Source: Roseivivax isoporae LMG 25204 | GTDB taxonomy: Bacteria > Pseudomonadota > Alphaproteobacteria > Rhodobacterales > Rhodobacteraceae | Assembly (NCBI RefSeq): GCF_000521865.1 | Contig: NZ_JAME01000032.1 | Location: 1-58,221 of the forward strand | Reading direction: 5' to 3' | Length of the DNA stretch: 58,221 nt | Part shown: in pieces, positions 18,377 through 27,651 of the stretch | Layout of the letters: each line of letters opens with the position of its first letter | Numbering within the stretch: the first letter of the stretch is position 1 | The notes under the pieces: model-generated | What the model saw: only the letters and a program-made list of their open reading frames with translations | What the model was told of the DNA's origin: nothing | Databases searched by the model: none | Position numbers and translations under genes: made by a program

Positions 18377-19207
18377 ATGAAGACACCGATCCTGGCCGCG
18401 CTCGCGGCCCTGACCATGGGCGCCGCGGAGGCGCAGGACAGCTATACCGTCGCCCTCGACGGGACCTTCGCGCCCCATGCCATGCCCTCGCTCTCGGGCG
18501 GGGTCGAGGGCTTCAACGTCGACCTTGCCGCGATCATCGGCGAACGGCTCGGCGCCGAGATGGAGATCGTCGCGACCCAGTTCTCGGGCATTCTTCCAGG
18601 CCTCGCCGCGGGCACCTACGATTTCGTCGTCGCCCCCACCACGATCACCGAGGAGCGGGCGGAAAGCGTGCTCTTCTCCGAGGGCTACCTCAACACCGAC
18701 TTCCAGTTCGTGCTCGCCGCCGACGCCGAGGAGGTGGACGCGCTCGAGGGCTTCGCCGGCAAGACAATCGCGGTCAACAAGGGCTCGGTCTACGATTCCT
18801 GGGCGCGGGAGCTCGCCCCCGAGATCGGCTGGACGGTCGAAAGCTACGGCACCAACTCGGATGCCGTGCAGGCGGTCGTGTCGGGCCGCGCCTTCGCCAA
18901 CGTCGCGGGCAACACCGTGTCCGCCTGGGCGGCCAAGCAGAACCCGGCGATCAAGCTCGGCTACCTGCATTCCACCGGCCTCGTCTGGGGCATGCCGTTC
19001 CGCAAGGGCGACGAGGCGCTGCGCGCCAGGGTCGAGGCAGTGATCGAGTGCCTCAAGACCGACGGGACCATGGTCGCGCTTTCCGAGAAATGGTTCGGCG
19101 TCACTCCGGCCGAGGGCTCGGCGGCCGTCACGCCGCGGCCGGGCTGGGGCGAGCCGGGCTTTGCCGGCCACGCGGAGGACGACCACGCCCCGGGCTGCGC
19201 CGGATGA
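18377..19207 (+). CDS. ABC transporter substrate-binding protein, family 3 (polar amino acid type)
   Basis: A 276-residue periplasmic protein. The signal peptide covers about residues 1-20 (cleavage after AEA). The mature domain has SBP_bac_3 features: [15 protein letters not shown], a [13 protein letters not shown] segment, [12 protein letters not shown], and the C-terminal [16 protein letters not shown]. It delivers an amino-acid-like ligand to the ATPase and two permeases that follow. The start at 18377 has the ribosome site AGGAGA in a leader identical to that of the first binding protein. A Pro/Gly/His-rich tail of about 30 residues extends beyond the usual family end. Confidence 0.92.
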   Translation: MKTPILAALAALTMGAAEAQDSYTVALDGTFAPHAMPSLSGGVEGFNVDLAAIIGERLGAEMEIVATQFSGILPGLAAGTYDFVVAPTTITEERAESVLFSEGYLNTDFQFVLAADAEEVDALEGFAGKTIAVNKGSVYDSWARELAPEIGWTVESYGTNSDAVQAVVSGRAFANVAGNTVSAWAAKQNPAIKLGYLHSTGLVWGMPFRKGDEALRARVEAVIECLKTDGTMVALSEKWFGVTPAEGSAAVTPRPGWGEPGFAGHAEDDHAPGCAG

Positions 19208-19956
19208 GCGACGCCCGGCCCGGACATCCCGCGCTGCAGGTCCGCGCGCTCAACAAGTCCTTCGGCACCTTCAAGGTGCTGACGGACATCGACCTGTCGG
19301 TCGATCAGAGCGAGATGGTCTTCGTGCTGGGGCCGTCCGGGTCGGGCAAGTCCACGATGCTGCGCTGCTGCAACCGGCTCGAGGAGCCCGACAGCGGCGA
19401 GATCCTCGTGGGCGGCGCGCCGTTGACCGGGTCGGGCGTGAACCTCAACGCCATGCGCCAGCGCATCGGCATGGTCTTCCAGTCCTTCAACCTCTACCCG
19501 CACCTGACCGCGCTCGGGAACGTCACGCTGGCGCTGCGCCGGGTGCAGAAGTTGCCGCGCGAGACGGCCGAGGCTGCGGCGCGCGAGGCGCTCGACCGCG
19601 TCGGGCTCGCCGACCGGGCGGGTCACCATCCCGCGCAGCTCTCGGGCGGGCAACAGCAGCGCGTGGCGATCGCGCGGGCGCTGGCGCTCCGCCCCGAGGT
19701 GATGCTCTTCGACGAGCCGACCTCGGCGCTCGATCCCGAGCTCGTGGGCGACGTGCTGGCGGTGATGCGCGACGTCAAGGCGCAGGGCATGACCATGCTC
19801 GTGGTGAGCCACGAGATGAAGTTCGCCCGCGACGCCGCGGACCGGGTGATCTTCATGGACGGCGGACGCATCGTAGAGCAGGGGACGCCCGAACAGGTCT
19901 TCGGCGCCCCGCGCGAGGCGCGCACGCGGGCCTTCCTCGGCCGCCTCCACGGGTAG
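19204..19956 (+). CDS. Polar amino acid ABC transporter ATPase (GlnQ/HisP-like)
   Basis: A 250-residue ATPase with Walker [10 protein letters not shown], the family-typical [15 protein letters not shown]-loop, signature [16 protein letters not shown], Walker [14 protein letters not shown] and H-loop VSHEMKFAR. The pattern is that of GlnQ/HisP/ArtP. It overlaps the binding-protein stop by ATGA and precedes two permease genes, giving a complete S-A-M-M transporter. Confidence 0.93.
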   Translation: MSDARPGHPALQVRALNKSFGTFKVLTDIDLSVDQSEMVFVLGPSGSGKSTMLRCCNRLEEPDSGEILVGGAPLTGSGVNLNAMRQRIGMVFQSFNLYPHLTALGNVTLALRRVQKLPRETAEAAAREALDRVGLADRAGHHPAQLSGGQQQRVAIARALALRPEVMLFDEPTSALDPELVGDVLAVMRDVKAQGMTMLVVSHEMKFARDAADRVIFMDGGRIVEQGTPEQVFGAPREARTRAFLGRLHG

Positions 19957-19961
19957 CTGCC

Positions 19962-20636
19962 ATGGACGTGTTCCTCGACACCTTCCTCAATCCGGCGGTG
20001 CTTGCGAAATACGCGCCCGCGATCCTCGAGGGCGCGGTCGTCACGGTCATTCTGTCCGTGCTGATCGTCCTGAGCGGCATCGCGCTCGGCACGGCGCTCG
20101 CCTGCCTGAGAGCCTACCGGGTGCGCCCGGTCTCGGCGCTGATCGTGGTCTATGCCGACATCCTGCGGGCTCTGCCGCCGCTCGTTCTGATCCTCCTGTT
20201 CTTCTTCGGGCTGCCCAATGTCGGCGTGACGCTGTCGGCCTCGCTCGTCCTCTACGTCGTCCTGACGCTGGTCCTCGCCGCCTTCGCCGAGGAGATCGTC
20301 TGGGCCGGCATCACCGCCACGCCCAAGGGGCAGTGGGAGGCCGCGCGCTCCACCGGGCTCGGGTTCACGCAGGCCCTCGGCCACGTGGTGCTGCCGCAGG
20401 CGGTGCGCATGGTGATCCCGCCGCTCACCAACCGCGCCATCGCCATCACCAAGATGACGGCGCTCGGCATGGTGATCGGGGTGCCCGACATCCTCGGGCA
20501 GGCGACCACGGCGCAGTCCTTCAGCGCCAACGCCTCGCCGCTCACGCTCGCCGCCGCGGCCTACCTGGTGCTGTTCCTGCCCTTCGTCATCGCCTCGCGC
20601 TGGCTCGAGGCGCGGTTCTCGGGCCCGGGGGGCTGA
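19962..20636 (+). CDS. Polar amino acid ABC transporter permease 1
   Basis: A 224-residue HisMQ-type permease with about five TMs. It shows the early ILRALPPLVLILLFFF segment and the EAA-type loop GQWEAARSTGLGFTQALGHVVLPQAVR (as in GlnP/HisM). Five bases separate it from the ATPase gene and three from the second permease. Forms a heterodimer with the next gene product. Confidence 0.92.
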   Translation: MDVFLDTFLNPAVLAKYAPAILEGAVVTVILSVLIVLSGIALGTALACLRAYRVRPVSALIVVYADILRALPPLVLILLFFFGLPNVGVTLSASLVLYVVLTLVLAAFAEEIVWAGITATPKGQWEAARSTGLGFTQALGHVVLPQAVRMVIPPLTNRAIAITKMTALGMVIGVPDILGQATTAQSFSANASPLTLAAAAYLVLFLPFVIASRWLEARFSGPGG

Positions 20637-20639
20637 GCC

Positions 20640-21305
20640 ATGGACGCGATCCTCGCGCAGTTCTTCAACCTCGAGATCATGGCCAAGGCGCTGCCGCTGG
20701 TGCTGAAGGGTCTCGGCGTCACGCTCCTGATCTGCGCGGTGGTGATCCCGCTGGGGCTTGCCGGGGGCCTGCTCGCCGCGCTCGGCTCGGTGTCGCGGAA
20801 CCGCGCGCTGCGCTGGGCGTCGATCGGCTTCGTCGACTTCTTCCGGGCGCTGCCGCCGCTCGTGCTGCTGATCTTCATCTACGCGGGGCTGCCCTTCGCG
20901 GGCCTGCGCCTGTCGCCCTTCGCCGCCGTCACCATCGCCTTCTTCCTCAACAACTCGGCCTATTTCGCCGAGATCCTGCGCGCCGGCCTCCTGTCGGTGC
21001 CGAGGGGGCAGGGCGAGGCCGCGCGTTCGACCGGCATGAGCGCCACGCAGACGCTCGCGTGGGTGACGCTGCCCCAGGCGGTGCGCAACGTGCTGCCGGA
21101 CCTCCTGTCGAACGCGGTCGAGATCGTGAAGCTGACCTCGCTCGCCTCCGTCGTGTCCCTGGGCGAGATGCTGCACGCCGCCGGCCTCGTGCGCTCGATC
21201 ACCTACAACGCCTCGCCGCTGATGCTGGCGGCGGGCCTTTACCTGGTGCTGCTCTGGCCGCTGATCCGCGTGATCGGCCGGTTCGAGCGGCGCATCGCGA
21301 GTTGA
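20640..21305 (+). CDS. Polar amino acid ABC transporter permease 2
   Basis: A 221-residue HisMQ-type permease, parallel to the preceding gene, with FFRALPPLVLLIFIY and the conserved loop GQGEAARSTGMSATQTLAWVTLPQAVR. The N-terminal residues are hydrophobic with no signal peptidase site, as expected for an integral protein. Last component of the second importer; the carbamoylase gene follows 14 bases later. Confidence 0.92.
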   Translation: MDAILAQFFNLEIMAKALPLVLKGLGVTLLICAVVIPLGLAGGLLAALGSVSRNRALRWASIGFVDFFRALPPLVLLIFIYAGLPFAGLRLSPFAAVTIAFFLNNSAYFAEILRAGLLSVPRGQGEAARSTGMSATQTLAWVTLPQAVRNVLPDLLSNAVEIVKLTSLASVVSLGEMLHAAGLVRSITYNASPLMLAAGLYLVLLWPLIRVIGRFERRIAS

Positions 21306-21319
21306 GAAAGGACCGCACC

Positions 21320-22246
21320 ATGCGCGAAATCGTCATCGGCGGGGCCCAGATGGGCCCCATCCAGAAAGCCGAGAGCCGGACGGAGGTCGTGGCGCGGATG
21401 CTGGCGCTGCTCGACCAGGCCGCGGGCGCGGGCTGCGACCTCGTGGTCTATCCCGAGCTCGCGCTGACCACCTTCTTTCCGCGCTACTGGATGGACGACG
21501 CCTCCGAGATCGACGCCTGGTTCGAGGCCGAGATGCCGAACGACGCGACGCGGCCGCTCTTCGACCGCGCGCGGGCGCACGGCATCGCCATCACCTTCGG
21601 CTATGCCGAAAAGACGCCGGAGGGCCGGCACTTCAACACCTCGATCCTGACCGACAGGGCGGGCGCGGTCGTCGGAAAGTACCGCAAGGTGCACCTGCCG
21701 GGTCATTCCGAATACGATCCCGACCGCGCCTTCCAGCATCTCGAGAAGAGGTATTTCGAACCGGGCGACCTCGGTTTCCCGGTCTGGCGCAACCTCGACG
21801 CGTGGATGGGCATGTGCATCTGCAACGACCGCCGGTGGCCCGAGGTCTACCGCGAGATGGGGCTGCAGGGGGTCGAGCTGGTCATGCTGGGCTACAACAC
21901 GCCCTCTGTGAACAGCCAGAACGGCGCCGAGGGGCTGAAGGAACGGCTCTACCACTCGGAGCTGTCGATGACCGCGGGTGCCTACCAGAACGCCACCTGG
22001 GTCGTGGGCGTGGCCAAGGCCGGCGACGAGGACGGGCATCCGCTGATGGCGGGCTCGATCATCGTCGATCCGAACGGCTACGTGGTCGCGCGCGCGCAGA
22101 CCGAGGGCGACGAGCTGATCGTGCATGCCTGCGACATGGACGCCTGCACCTTCGGCAAGACCACGATCTTCGACTTCGCGCGGCATCGCCGGATCGAGCA
22201 TTACGGGCGCATCACCTCGCAGACGGGCGTGGTGCTGCCGGAATGA
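21320..22246 (+). CDS. N-carbamoyl-D-amino acid hydrolase (nitrilase superfamily)
   Basis: A 308-residue enzyme closely patterned on the Agrobacterium D-carbamoylase (about 304 residues). Catalytic triad E46 (PELALTTFFPR), K123 (GKYRKVHLPGH) and C168 (ICNDRRWPE). The long shared segment around HLEKRYFEPGDLGFPV is diagnostic. It releases ammonia and CO2 from N-carbamoyl-D-amino acids, the second step after hydantoin opening. The hydantoinase (24604) and racemase (26055) in the same cluster supply the other steps. Start 21320 follows a GAAAGGA ribosome site. ATGA overlap with the next gene. Assignment from remembered family sequence and motifs. Confidence 0.9.
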   Translation: MREIVIGGAQMGPIQKAESRTEVVARMLALLDQAAGAGCDLVVYPELALTTFFPRYWMDDASEIDAWFEAEMPNDATRPLFDRARAHGIAITFGYAEKTPEGRHFNTSILTDRAGAVVGKYRKVHLPGHSEYDPDRAFQHLEKRYFEPGDLGFPVWRNLDAWMGMCICNDRRWPEVYREMGLQGVELVMLGYNTPSVNSQNGAEGLKERLYHSELSMTAGAYQNATWVVGVAKAGDEDGHPLMAGSIIVDPNGYVVARAQTEGDELIVHACDMDACTFGKTTIFDFARHRRIEHYGRITSQTGVVLPE

Positions 22247-22869
22247 CGCTGTCGGTGGACCTCGACGCGCTCGATGCGCGCACGCGCTACAAGCTGCTGA
22301 CCGCGCTCGTGGTCCCGCGCCCGGTGGCGTGGGTCACGACGCTCAACGCGGACGGTGCCACGAATGCCGCGCCCTATTCGTTCTTCAACGTCTTCGGCCA
22401 GGACCCGGCGCTCGTCGTGCTGGGCCTCGAACACCGCGCGGGGTCGCCAAAGGACACCGGCGCCAACATCCTGCGCACGGGCGAGTTCGTCGTGAACATC
22501 GCCATGCCCGAGGACGTGGACGCCATGGTGGCGACCGCCGCAGCCTATCCGCCGCACACGTCCGAGACCGAGGCGCTGGGCCTCGCGACGGAACCTTCGG
22601 CGCAGGTGGCGCCGCGGCGGCTCGCCTCGGTGCCCGTCGCCATCGAATGCGTGCGCCTCGCCGGGCTGACCTTCTCGGCCGAGCGCGAACTGCTCGTCGG
22701 ACGCGCCGTGGGCATTGCCGCGCGCGACGGGCTGATCGACCCCGACACCTGGCGCATTGACTGGGGCGGCAGCTACCCGGTGGCACGTCTCTTTGCCGAC
22801 CGCTACGCTCGCCTCGAGGACATCGCGCCGCGCAGCATCCCGCCCGTGCCGACAGGACCCCAGGAATGA
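22243..22869 (+). CDS. Flavin reductase-like (DIM6/NTAB) FMN-binding protein
   Basis: A 208-residue protein with the flavin_reduct fold. The N-terminus reads RPVAWVTTLNADGATNAAPYSFFNVFGQDPALVV, the FMN-binding strand-loop of this family. KDTGANILRTGEFVVNIA and a final GGSYPVARLF segment follow. Members either reduce FMN for a partner monooxygenase or act directly as flavoenzymes. No monooxygenase gene is seen in the cluster, so its role here is open. ATGA-coupled to genes on both sides. Confidence 0.82.
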   Translation: MTLSVDLDALDARTRYKLLTALVVPRPVAWVTTLNADGATNAAPYSFFNVFGQDPALVVLGLEHRAGSPKDTGANILRTGEFVVNIAMPEDVDAMVATAAAYPPHTSETEALGLATEPSAQVAPRRLASVPVAIECVRLAGLTFSAERELLVGRAVGIAARDGLIDPDTWRIDWGGSYPVARLFADRYARLEDIAPRSIPPVPTGPQE

Positions 22870-23798
22870 CCGCAACCATCGACCGCACCACCGACGGCGT
22901 CTACATCATCGCCGCCACCCCCTTTGCCGAGGACGGCAGCCTCGACATCGCCAGCACCGACCGCATGGTGGACTTCTACCTCGAGACCGGTGTCTCGGGC
23001 ATGACCATCCTCGGGATCATGGGCGAGGCGCCCAAGATGGCCGCGGACGAGGCGCAGCGGTTTGCCCGCCACGTGCTCGACCGCGTCGCGGGCCGCGTGC
23101 CCGTGGTGGTCGGCGTGTCGGCCGCAGGGCTCGACAACATGGCGCGGCTCGCGAAGACCGTGATGGACGCGGGCGCGGGCGGTGTCATGGTCGCGCCGCA
23201 ACCCGGCATGGCGACCGAGGCCAAGCTCCGAGCCTACATGGCGCAGGTCTGTGACGCGCTGGGCGACACGCCCATCTGCTTCCAGGACTATCCTCAGACC
23301 ACCGGCGTGCAGGTGTCGGTCGAGACCATCCTCGGGCTTGCGCGCGACCACGACCAGGTCGTGATGCTGAAGCACGAGGACTGGCCCGGCCTGACGAAGC
23401 TCAGCCGCGTGCGGGCCGAGACCGGGACCGCCGACGTGCCGCGGCTGTCGATCCTGACCGGAAATTCCGCGCTCTTCCTGCCGCAGGAGATGCAGCGCGG
23501 GGCGGACGGCGCCATGACCGGCTTCGCCTATCCCGAGATGCTGGTGCAGGTCGTGGCCCGCCACAAGGCGGGCGACGTGGACGGCGCCGAGGATCTCTTC
23601 GACGCCTACCTGCCGCTCGTGCGCTACGAGCAGCAGCTGGGACTGGGCCTCGCCATCCGCAAGGAGGTGCTGCGCCGGCGCGGCGTGCTCGCCTCGGCGA
23701 CGGTGCGCGCGCCCGGGCCCGCGATGACGTCCCGCGACCACGAGGAGCTGACGCGCCTTGTCGCGCGGCTCGAGAAACGATTGGAGGAGCTTGCCTAA
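22866..23798 (+). CDS. Dihydrodipicolinate synthase/N-acetylneuraminate lyase family aldolase
   Basis: A 310-residue Class I aldolase-type barrel of the DapA family. The Schiff-base lysine is K169 (VVMLKHED) and the partner tyrosine Y142 (FQDYPQ). The usual GTTGE motif is GIMGE (50-54), so both hydroxyl residues normally involved in proton relay and pyruvate binding are changed. It is therefore probably not lysine-biosynthetic DapA but a catabolic lyase or hydratase acting on a 2-oxo acid. The C-terminal 20 residues are extra. Located in the middle of the hydantoin cluster, one base overlapping the following SDR. Confidence 0.82.
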   Translation: MTATIDRTTDGVYIIAATPFAEDGSLDIASTDRMVDFYLETGVSGMTILGIMGEAPKMAADEAQRFARHVLDRVAGRVPVVVGVSAAGLDNMARLAKTVMDAGAGGVMVAPQPGMATEAKLRAYMAQVCDALGDTPICFQDYPQTTGVQVSVETILGLARDHDQVVMLKHEDWPGLTKLSRVRAETGTADVPRLSILTGNSALFLPQEMQRGADGAMTGFAYPEMLVQVVARHKAGDVDGAEDLFDAYLPLVRYEQQLGLGLAIRKEVLRRRGVLASATVRAPGPAMTSRDHEELTRLVARLEKRLEELA

Positions 23799-24586
23799 TG
23801 GATCTCGGACTGACTGGAAAACGGGCGCTGGTCATGGCCTCGTCGCGGGGCCTCGGGCTTGCCTGTGCCGAGGCGCTCGCGGCCGAGGGCGCGCATGTCC
23901 TTCTCTGCGGCCGCTCGACCGACCGGCTGCAGGCGGCGGCCGACGCCATCAACGGCCGCGGTGCGGGCCGCGCGGATTTCGTCACCCTCGACCTGACCGC
24001 GGCCGACGCCGCCGAGACGCTGGCAAGGCAGGGCGAGGCGGTTCTGGGCGGCGTCGACATCCTCGTGAACAACACGGGCGGGCCGCCGCCGGGCCGGATG
24101 GCCGATGCCGACCTCGCCGTCATGGCGGCGCAGTTCCAGACCATGGTCATGACGGTGGCGGACGTCACCGCGCGCCTTCTGCCCGGCATGCGCGAGCGCG
24201 GCTGGGGGCGGATCATCACCATCGGCTCGTCCGGCGTGATCCAGCCCATTCCGACTCTCGGGCTCTCGAACGCGCTGCGCTCGGCGCTCGTCGGCTGGTC
24301 AAAGTCCCTGTCGAACGACGTCGCGGCGGACGGCGTCACGGTCAACATGCTGCTGCCCGGGCGCATCCACACCGAACGGGTGGACGAGCTCGACGCCGCC
24401 GCGGCCAACCGCACGGGGCAGAGCGTCGACGAGGCGCGCGCCGCCTCGCGCGCCACCATCCCCGCCGGACGCTACGGCCGGGTCGAGGAATTCGGCGCCG
24501 TCGCGGCCTTCCTTGCCAGCGAACAGGCAAGCTACGTCACCGGCAGCCTGCTGCGCTGCGACGGCGGCGCCATCAAGTCGGTCTGA
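23798..24586 (+). CDS. Short-chain dehydrogenase-like protein lacking the Tyr-x-x-x-Lys pair
   Basis: A 262-residue Rossmann SDR. The nucleotide loop is ASSRGLG (14-20), and NNTGG stands at the NNAG position. Ser144/Ser145 occupy the catalytic serine position. Where YxxxK is expected the sequence is SNALR (S157, R161), so the general-base Tyr and the Lys are missing. The GGPPPG and SNxxR features define a divergent SDR lineage often named 3-oxoacyl-ACP reductase, though that activity is doubtful here. The TAATG junction and GGAGG site couple it to the DapA-like gene. Confidence 0.8.
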   Translation: MDLGLTGKRALVMASSRGLGLACAEALAAEGAHVLLCGRSTDRLQAAADAINGRGAGRADFVTLDLTAADAAETLARQGEAVLGGVDILVNNTGGPPPGRMADADLAVMAAQFQTMVMTVADVTARLLPGMRERGWGRIITIGSSGVIQPIPTLGLSNALRSALVGWSKSLSNDVAADGVTVNMLLPGRIHTERVDELDAAAANRTGQSVDEARAASRATIPAGRYGRVEEFGAVAAFLASEQASYVTGSLLRCDGGAIKSV

Positions 24587-24603
24587 GAAAGGGGAGGGCG
24601 TCC

Positions 24604-26058
24604 ATGTTCGATCTCGTCATCACCGGCGGCACGGTCGCCACCGCGAGCGACACGTTCCGCGCCGACATCGGCATCACCGACGGCCGCATCGCCGCGCTCG
24701 GCCACGAGCTGCAGGGCCGCGACCGGATCGACGCGAGCGGGCGGCTCGTCCTGCCGGGCGGCATCGAGGCGCATTGCCACATCGCGCAGGAATCCGCGAC
24801 CGGCGGCATGACCTCGGACGACTACACCTCCGGGTCGATCTCGGCGGCGTTCGGCGGCAACGCGTGCTTCGTGCCCTTCGCCGCGCAGCACCGCGGCATG
24901 GGCGTGACCGAGACGCTCGACCTCTACGACAGCCGCGCGACCGGCGCCTCGGTGATCGACTACGGCTACCACCTGATCGTCGCCGACCCGACAGAGAAGG
25001 TGCTGACCGAGGAGCTGCCCGCCGCCTTCGCCCGCGGCGTCACCTCGTTCAAGGTCTTCATGACCTACGACCTCATGCGCATCGACGACCGGCAGTTCCT
25101 CGACATCCTGACGGTGGCCCGCACCCATGGCGCGCTGACCATGGTGCATGCCGAGAATTCCGGCATGATCTCGTGGATGTCCGACCGGCTCGTGGCAGGC
25201 GGTCATACCGCGCCGCGCTACCACGCGCCGAGCCACCCGGCGCTGGCCGAGGCCGAGGCGATCAACCGCGCCATCTCGCTCGCGCGGCTCGTCGACGCCC
25301 CGCTCTTCATCGTGCACGTCTCGACGCCCGAGGGGGCGGGGCTCGTGTCCGATGCCCGCATGGCGGGCGCCAAGGTCTTCGGCGAGACCTGCACCCAGTA
25401 CCTGTTCCTGACCCGCGACGATCTCGACCGGCCGGGCATGGAAGGCGCCAAGTTCATGTGCTCGCCGCCGCTGCGCGACCGCGGCACGCAGGAGGCGCTC
25501 TGGCGGCACCTTCAGGCCGGCACGTTCAGCATCTTTTCCTCGGACCACGCGCCCTACCGCTTCGACGAGACCGGCAAGCTGTCCAAGGGGCCGGACGCGA
25601 CGTTCAAGCAGATCGCGAACGGCATGCCGGGGATCGGGGCGCGGCTTCCCATGCTCTTTTCCGAGGGGGTCGCCAAGGGGCGCATCACCCTGCAGCAGTT
25701 CGTGGCACTGTCGGCGACCAATGCCGCGCGGCTCTACGGGCTGCGCGACAAGGGCAGCATCGCGATCGGGATGGATGCCGACATCGCCATCTGGGACCCC
25801 GAGGCGCGGCACGTCATCTCGGTCGAGACCCAGCACGACAACATGGACTATTCCCCCTTCGAGGGCTGGGAGGTGACGGGCAGGCCGGTCTGCGTCCTCT
25901 CGCGCGGCACGCGCGTGATAGAGGACGGCCGGCTCCTCGCCGCGCCGGGCCATGGCCGCTACGTGGCGCGTGACCGCACCGACTTGACCGGCCATCCCGG
26001 GCACCTCGCGCCCGAGCTCGATCCGGCCACCAATTTCGGCGCTCGGATCGCGCCATGA
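24604..26058 (+). CDS. D-hydantoinase/phenylhydantoinase-like dihydropyrimidinase family enzyme
   Basis: A 484-residue cyclic-amide hydrolase. Metal ligands H57 and H59 lie in GGIEAHCHI (the HCH variant seen in phenylhydantoinase-like members rather than HTH). K150 in TSFKVFMTYD is the carboxylated bridging lysine. Later histidines lie in HAENSG and FIVHVSTPEG, and the aspartate in SSDHAPYR. It opens hydantoin or dihydropyrimidine rings to N-carbamoyl amino acids, matching the D-carbamoylase upstream. Start 24604 lies after an AAAGGGGAGGG site. Overlaps the racemase gene by ATGA. Confidence 0.9.
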   Translation: MFDLVITGGTVATASDTFRADIGITDGRIAALGHELQGRDRIDASGRLVLPGGIEAHCHIAQESATGGMTSDDYTSGSISAAFGGNACFVPFAAQHRGMGVTETLDLYDSRATGASVIDYGYHLIVADPTEKVLTEELPAAFARGVTSFKVFMTYDLMRIDDRQFLDILTVARTHGALTMVHAENSGMISWMSDRLVAGGHTAPRYHAPSHPALAEAEAINRAISLARLVDAPLFIVHVSTPEGAGLVSDARMAGAKVFGETCTQYLFLTRDDLDRPGMEGAKFMCSPPLRDRGTQEALWRHLQAGTFSIFSSDHAPYRFDETGKLSKGPDATFKQIANGMPGIGARLPMLFSEGVAKGRITLQQFVALSATNAARLYGLRDKGSIAIGMDADIAIWDPEARHVISVETQHDNMDYSPFEGWEVTGRPVCVLSRGTRVIEDGRLLAAPGHGRYVARDRTDLTGHPGHLAPELDPATNFGARIAP

Positions 26059-26711
26059 CCGGACCGATCGTCGTCATCAACCCGAACTCGAACCAGGCCG
26101 TGACCGACGGGTTGTCCCGCGCGCTCGAGCCGTTCCGGCTCGGGGGCGGGCCGGCCATCGACTGCGTCACGCTGGCCGAGGGCCCGTTCGGCATCGAGAG
26201 CCAGGTCCAGTCCGACGAGGTCGTGCTGCCGCTCGTCGCGCTTGTGCGCCGCCGCGACGACGCGAGCGCCTTCGTCATCGCCTGTTATTCCGATCCCGGG
26301 ATCGACGCCTGCCGGTCGGTGGCGCCGGTGCCGGTCTTCGGGATCCAGGAAAGCGGCGTGCTCGCGGCGCTCGCGCGTGCGGACCGGATCGGGATCGTCG
26401 GCATCTCCTCTCTGTCGGAGCGGCGGCACCGGCTCTACATGCGGCGGATGGGGGTTCTCGGCCGCGTGGCGGGCGAGCGCGCGCTGAACATGAGCGTGGA
26501 CGAGACCGCCCGCGGCGCCGGCACCTTCGCCCGGCTGGGCGAGGTCGGCCGGGCGCTGATGGGCGACGGAGCTGAAGCCCTGGTGCTCGGCTGCGCCGGC
26601 ATGGCCGTCCACCGCGCGCCGCTCGAGGAGGCGCTCGGCATCCCCGTGATCGATCCGACCCAGGCGGCGGTCGCGCAGGCCCTGGGCGCGGTGCTGGCGC
26701 GCCGCATGTGA
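26055..26711 (+). CDS. Hydantoin racemase (Asp/Glu racemase family)
   Basis: A 218-residue racemase with the two catalytic cysteines C77 (IACYSDPG) and C180 (LGCAGM) and the N-terminal INPNSNQAVTD segment of hydantoin racemases. It interconverts D- and L-5-substituted hydantoins so that a D-selective hydantoinase/carbamoylase pair can use both. ATGA overlap with the hydantoinase gene supports this function. A maleate isomerase/AroM-like alternative is possible on fold alone, but the context favours hydantoin. Confidence 0.87.
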   Translation: MTGPIVVINPNSNQAVTDGLSRALEPFRLGGGPAIDCVTLAEGPFGIESQVQSDEVVLPLVALVRRRDDASAFVIACYSDPGIDACRSVAPVPVFGIQESGVLAALARADRIGIVGISSLSERRHRLYMRRMGVLGRVAGERALNMSVDETARGAGTFARLGEVGRALMGDGAEALVLGCAGMAVHRAPLEEALGIPVIDPTQAAVAQALGAVLARRM

Positions 26712-26729
26712 GTGCGCTACCGATCGGGC

Positions 26730-27635
26730 ATGAAGATCGCCCGACGCAACGACCTGTCCCTCCGCCTGCTGGAAATCTTCGGCACGCTCATGCTGCACCG
26801 CACCACCGTCGCGGCCGCCGAGGAACTCGGCATCTCACAGCCCTCGGTGTCGACCGCGATCAAGCAGCTCGAGGGGCAGCTCGGTTTCGCGCTGTTCCAG
26901 CGGGAAAAGCAGCGCATGATGCCGACCGGGGCCGCGTTCAGCCTGTTCCAGGAGGTCGAGCCGCTCTTCGAGCAGCTGCGCTGCGTCGAGACGCGGGCGC
27001 GGGACCTGCGGGGCGGGGCGGTGGGCAAGCTCCGCCTGATGGCGACGCCGCCGCTCGGCCACTCGGTCGTGCCGCGCGCGCTGTCGGAGTTCCTCGGCGC
27101 GCGGCCGGCGGTCACCGTCCAGTACGACGTGCGCCGGATGGAGCACGTGATCGGATCGGTCGCGGCCGGCGCGGTGGAACTCGGGCTCTGCCTCGGGCTC
27201 GACACCGATCCGGGCGTCGCCGTCGAGGTGATGCGCACCGACCGCATGGTGGCCCTCATGCCCGAGGACCATCCGCTGGCCGAACTCGCCGTGGTGCGCC
27301 CGCAGGACATGGCCAACCACAGGCTCGTGGGCCTCGACCGCGAATCGCGGCTCGGTCACGCGGTGCAGAACGCCTTCAACCTGACCCGGGTGCCCTACGC
27401 CCCGCGGGTCGAGGTCCGCTACTGCCACACCGCCGCGGTACTGGCGCAGGCCATCCACGGCGTCGCCGTGGTCGACCGCTACACCGCATCCTTCCTGCCC
27501 AACATGGCGCTGGCGAGCCGCCCGTTCGACCCGCCCATCGCCCTGCCGGCCTGCCTCGTCACGCGGCGGGGCCGTCCCCTGACCGGCATCGCCGCGGGCT
27601 TCCGCGAGACGGTGCTCGAGGCGCTGACCGGCTGA
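26730..27635 (+). CDS. LysR-family regulator of the hydantoin-type cluster
   Basis: A 301-residue LysR protein (a GTG start at 26712 would add six residues). The N-terminal winged HTH is clear: LSLRLLEIFGTLMLHRTTVAAAEELGISQPSVS... with the recognition helix near residues 28-55. The C-terminal effector domain (about 90-295) is of the LysR-substrate type. It begins directly after the racemase stop on the same strand, so it may be co-transcribed and sense a pathway compound. Target sites were not identified. Confidence 0.88.
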   Translation: MKIARRNDLSLRLLEIFGTLMLHRTTVAAAEELGISQPSVSTAIKQLEGQLGFALFQREKQRMMPTGAAFSLFQEVEPLFEQLRCVETRARDLRGGAVGKLRLMATPPLGHSVVPRALSEFLGARPAVTVQYDVRRMEHVIGSVAAGAVELGLCLGLDTDPGVAVEVMRTDRMVALMPEDHPLAELAVVRPQDMANHRLVGLDRESRLGHAVQNAFNLTRVPYAPRVEVRYCHTAAVLAQAIHGVAVVDRYTASFLPNMALASRPFDPPIALPACLVTRRGRPLTGIAAGFRETVLEALTG

Positions 27636-27651
27636 GCGCGCCCGCGCCCGG

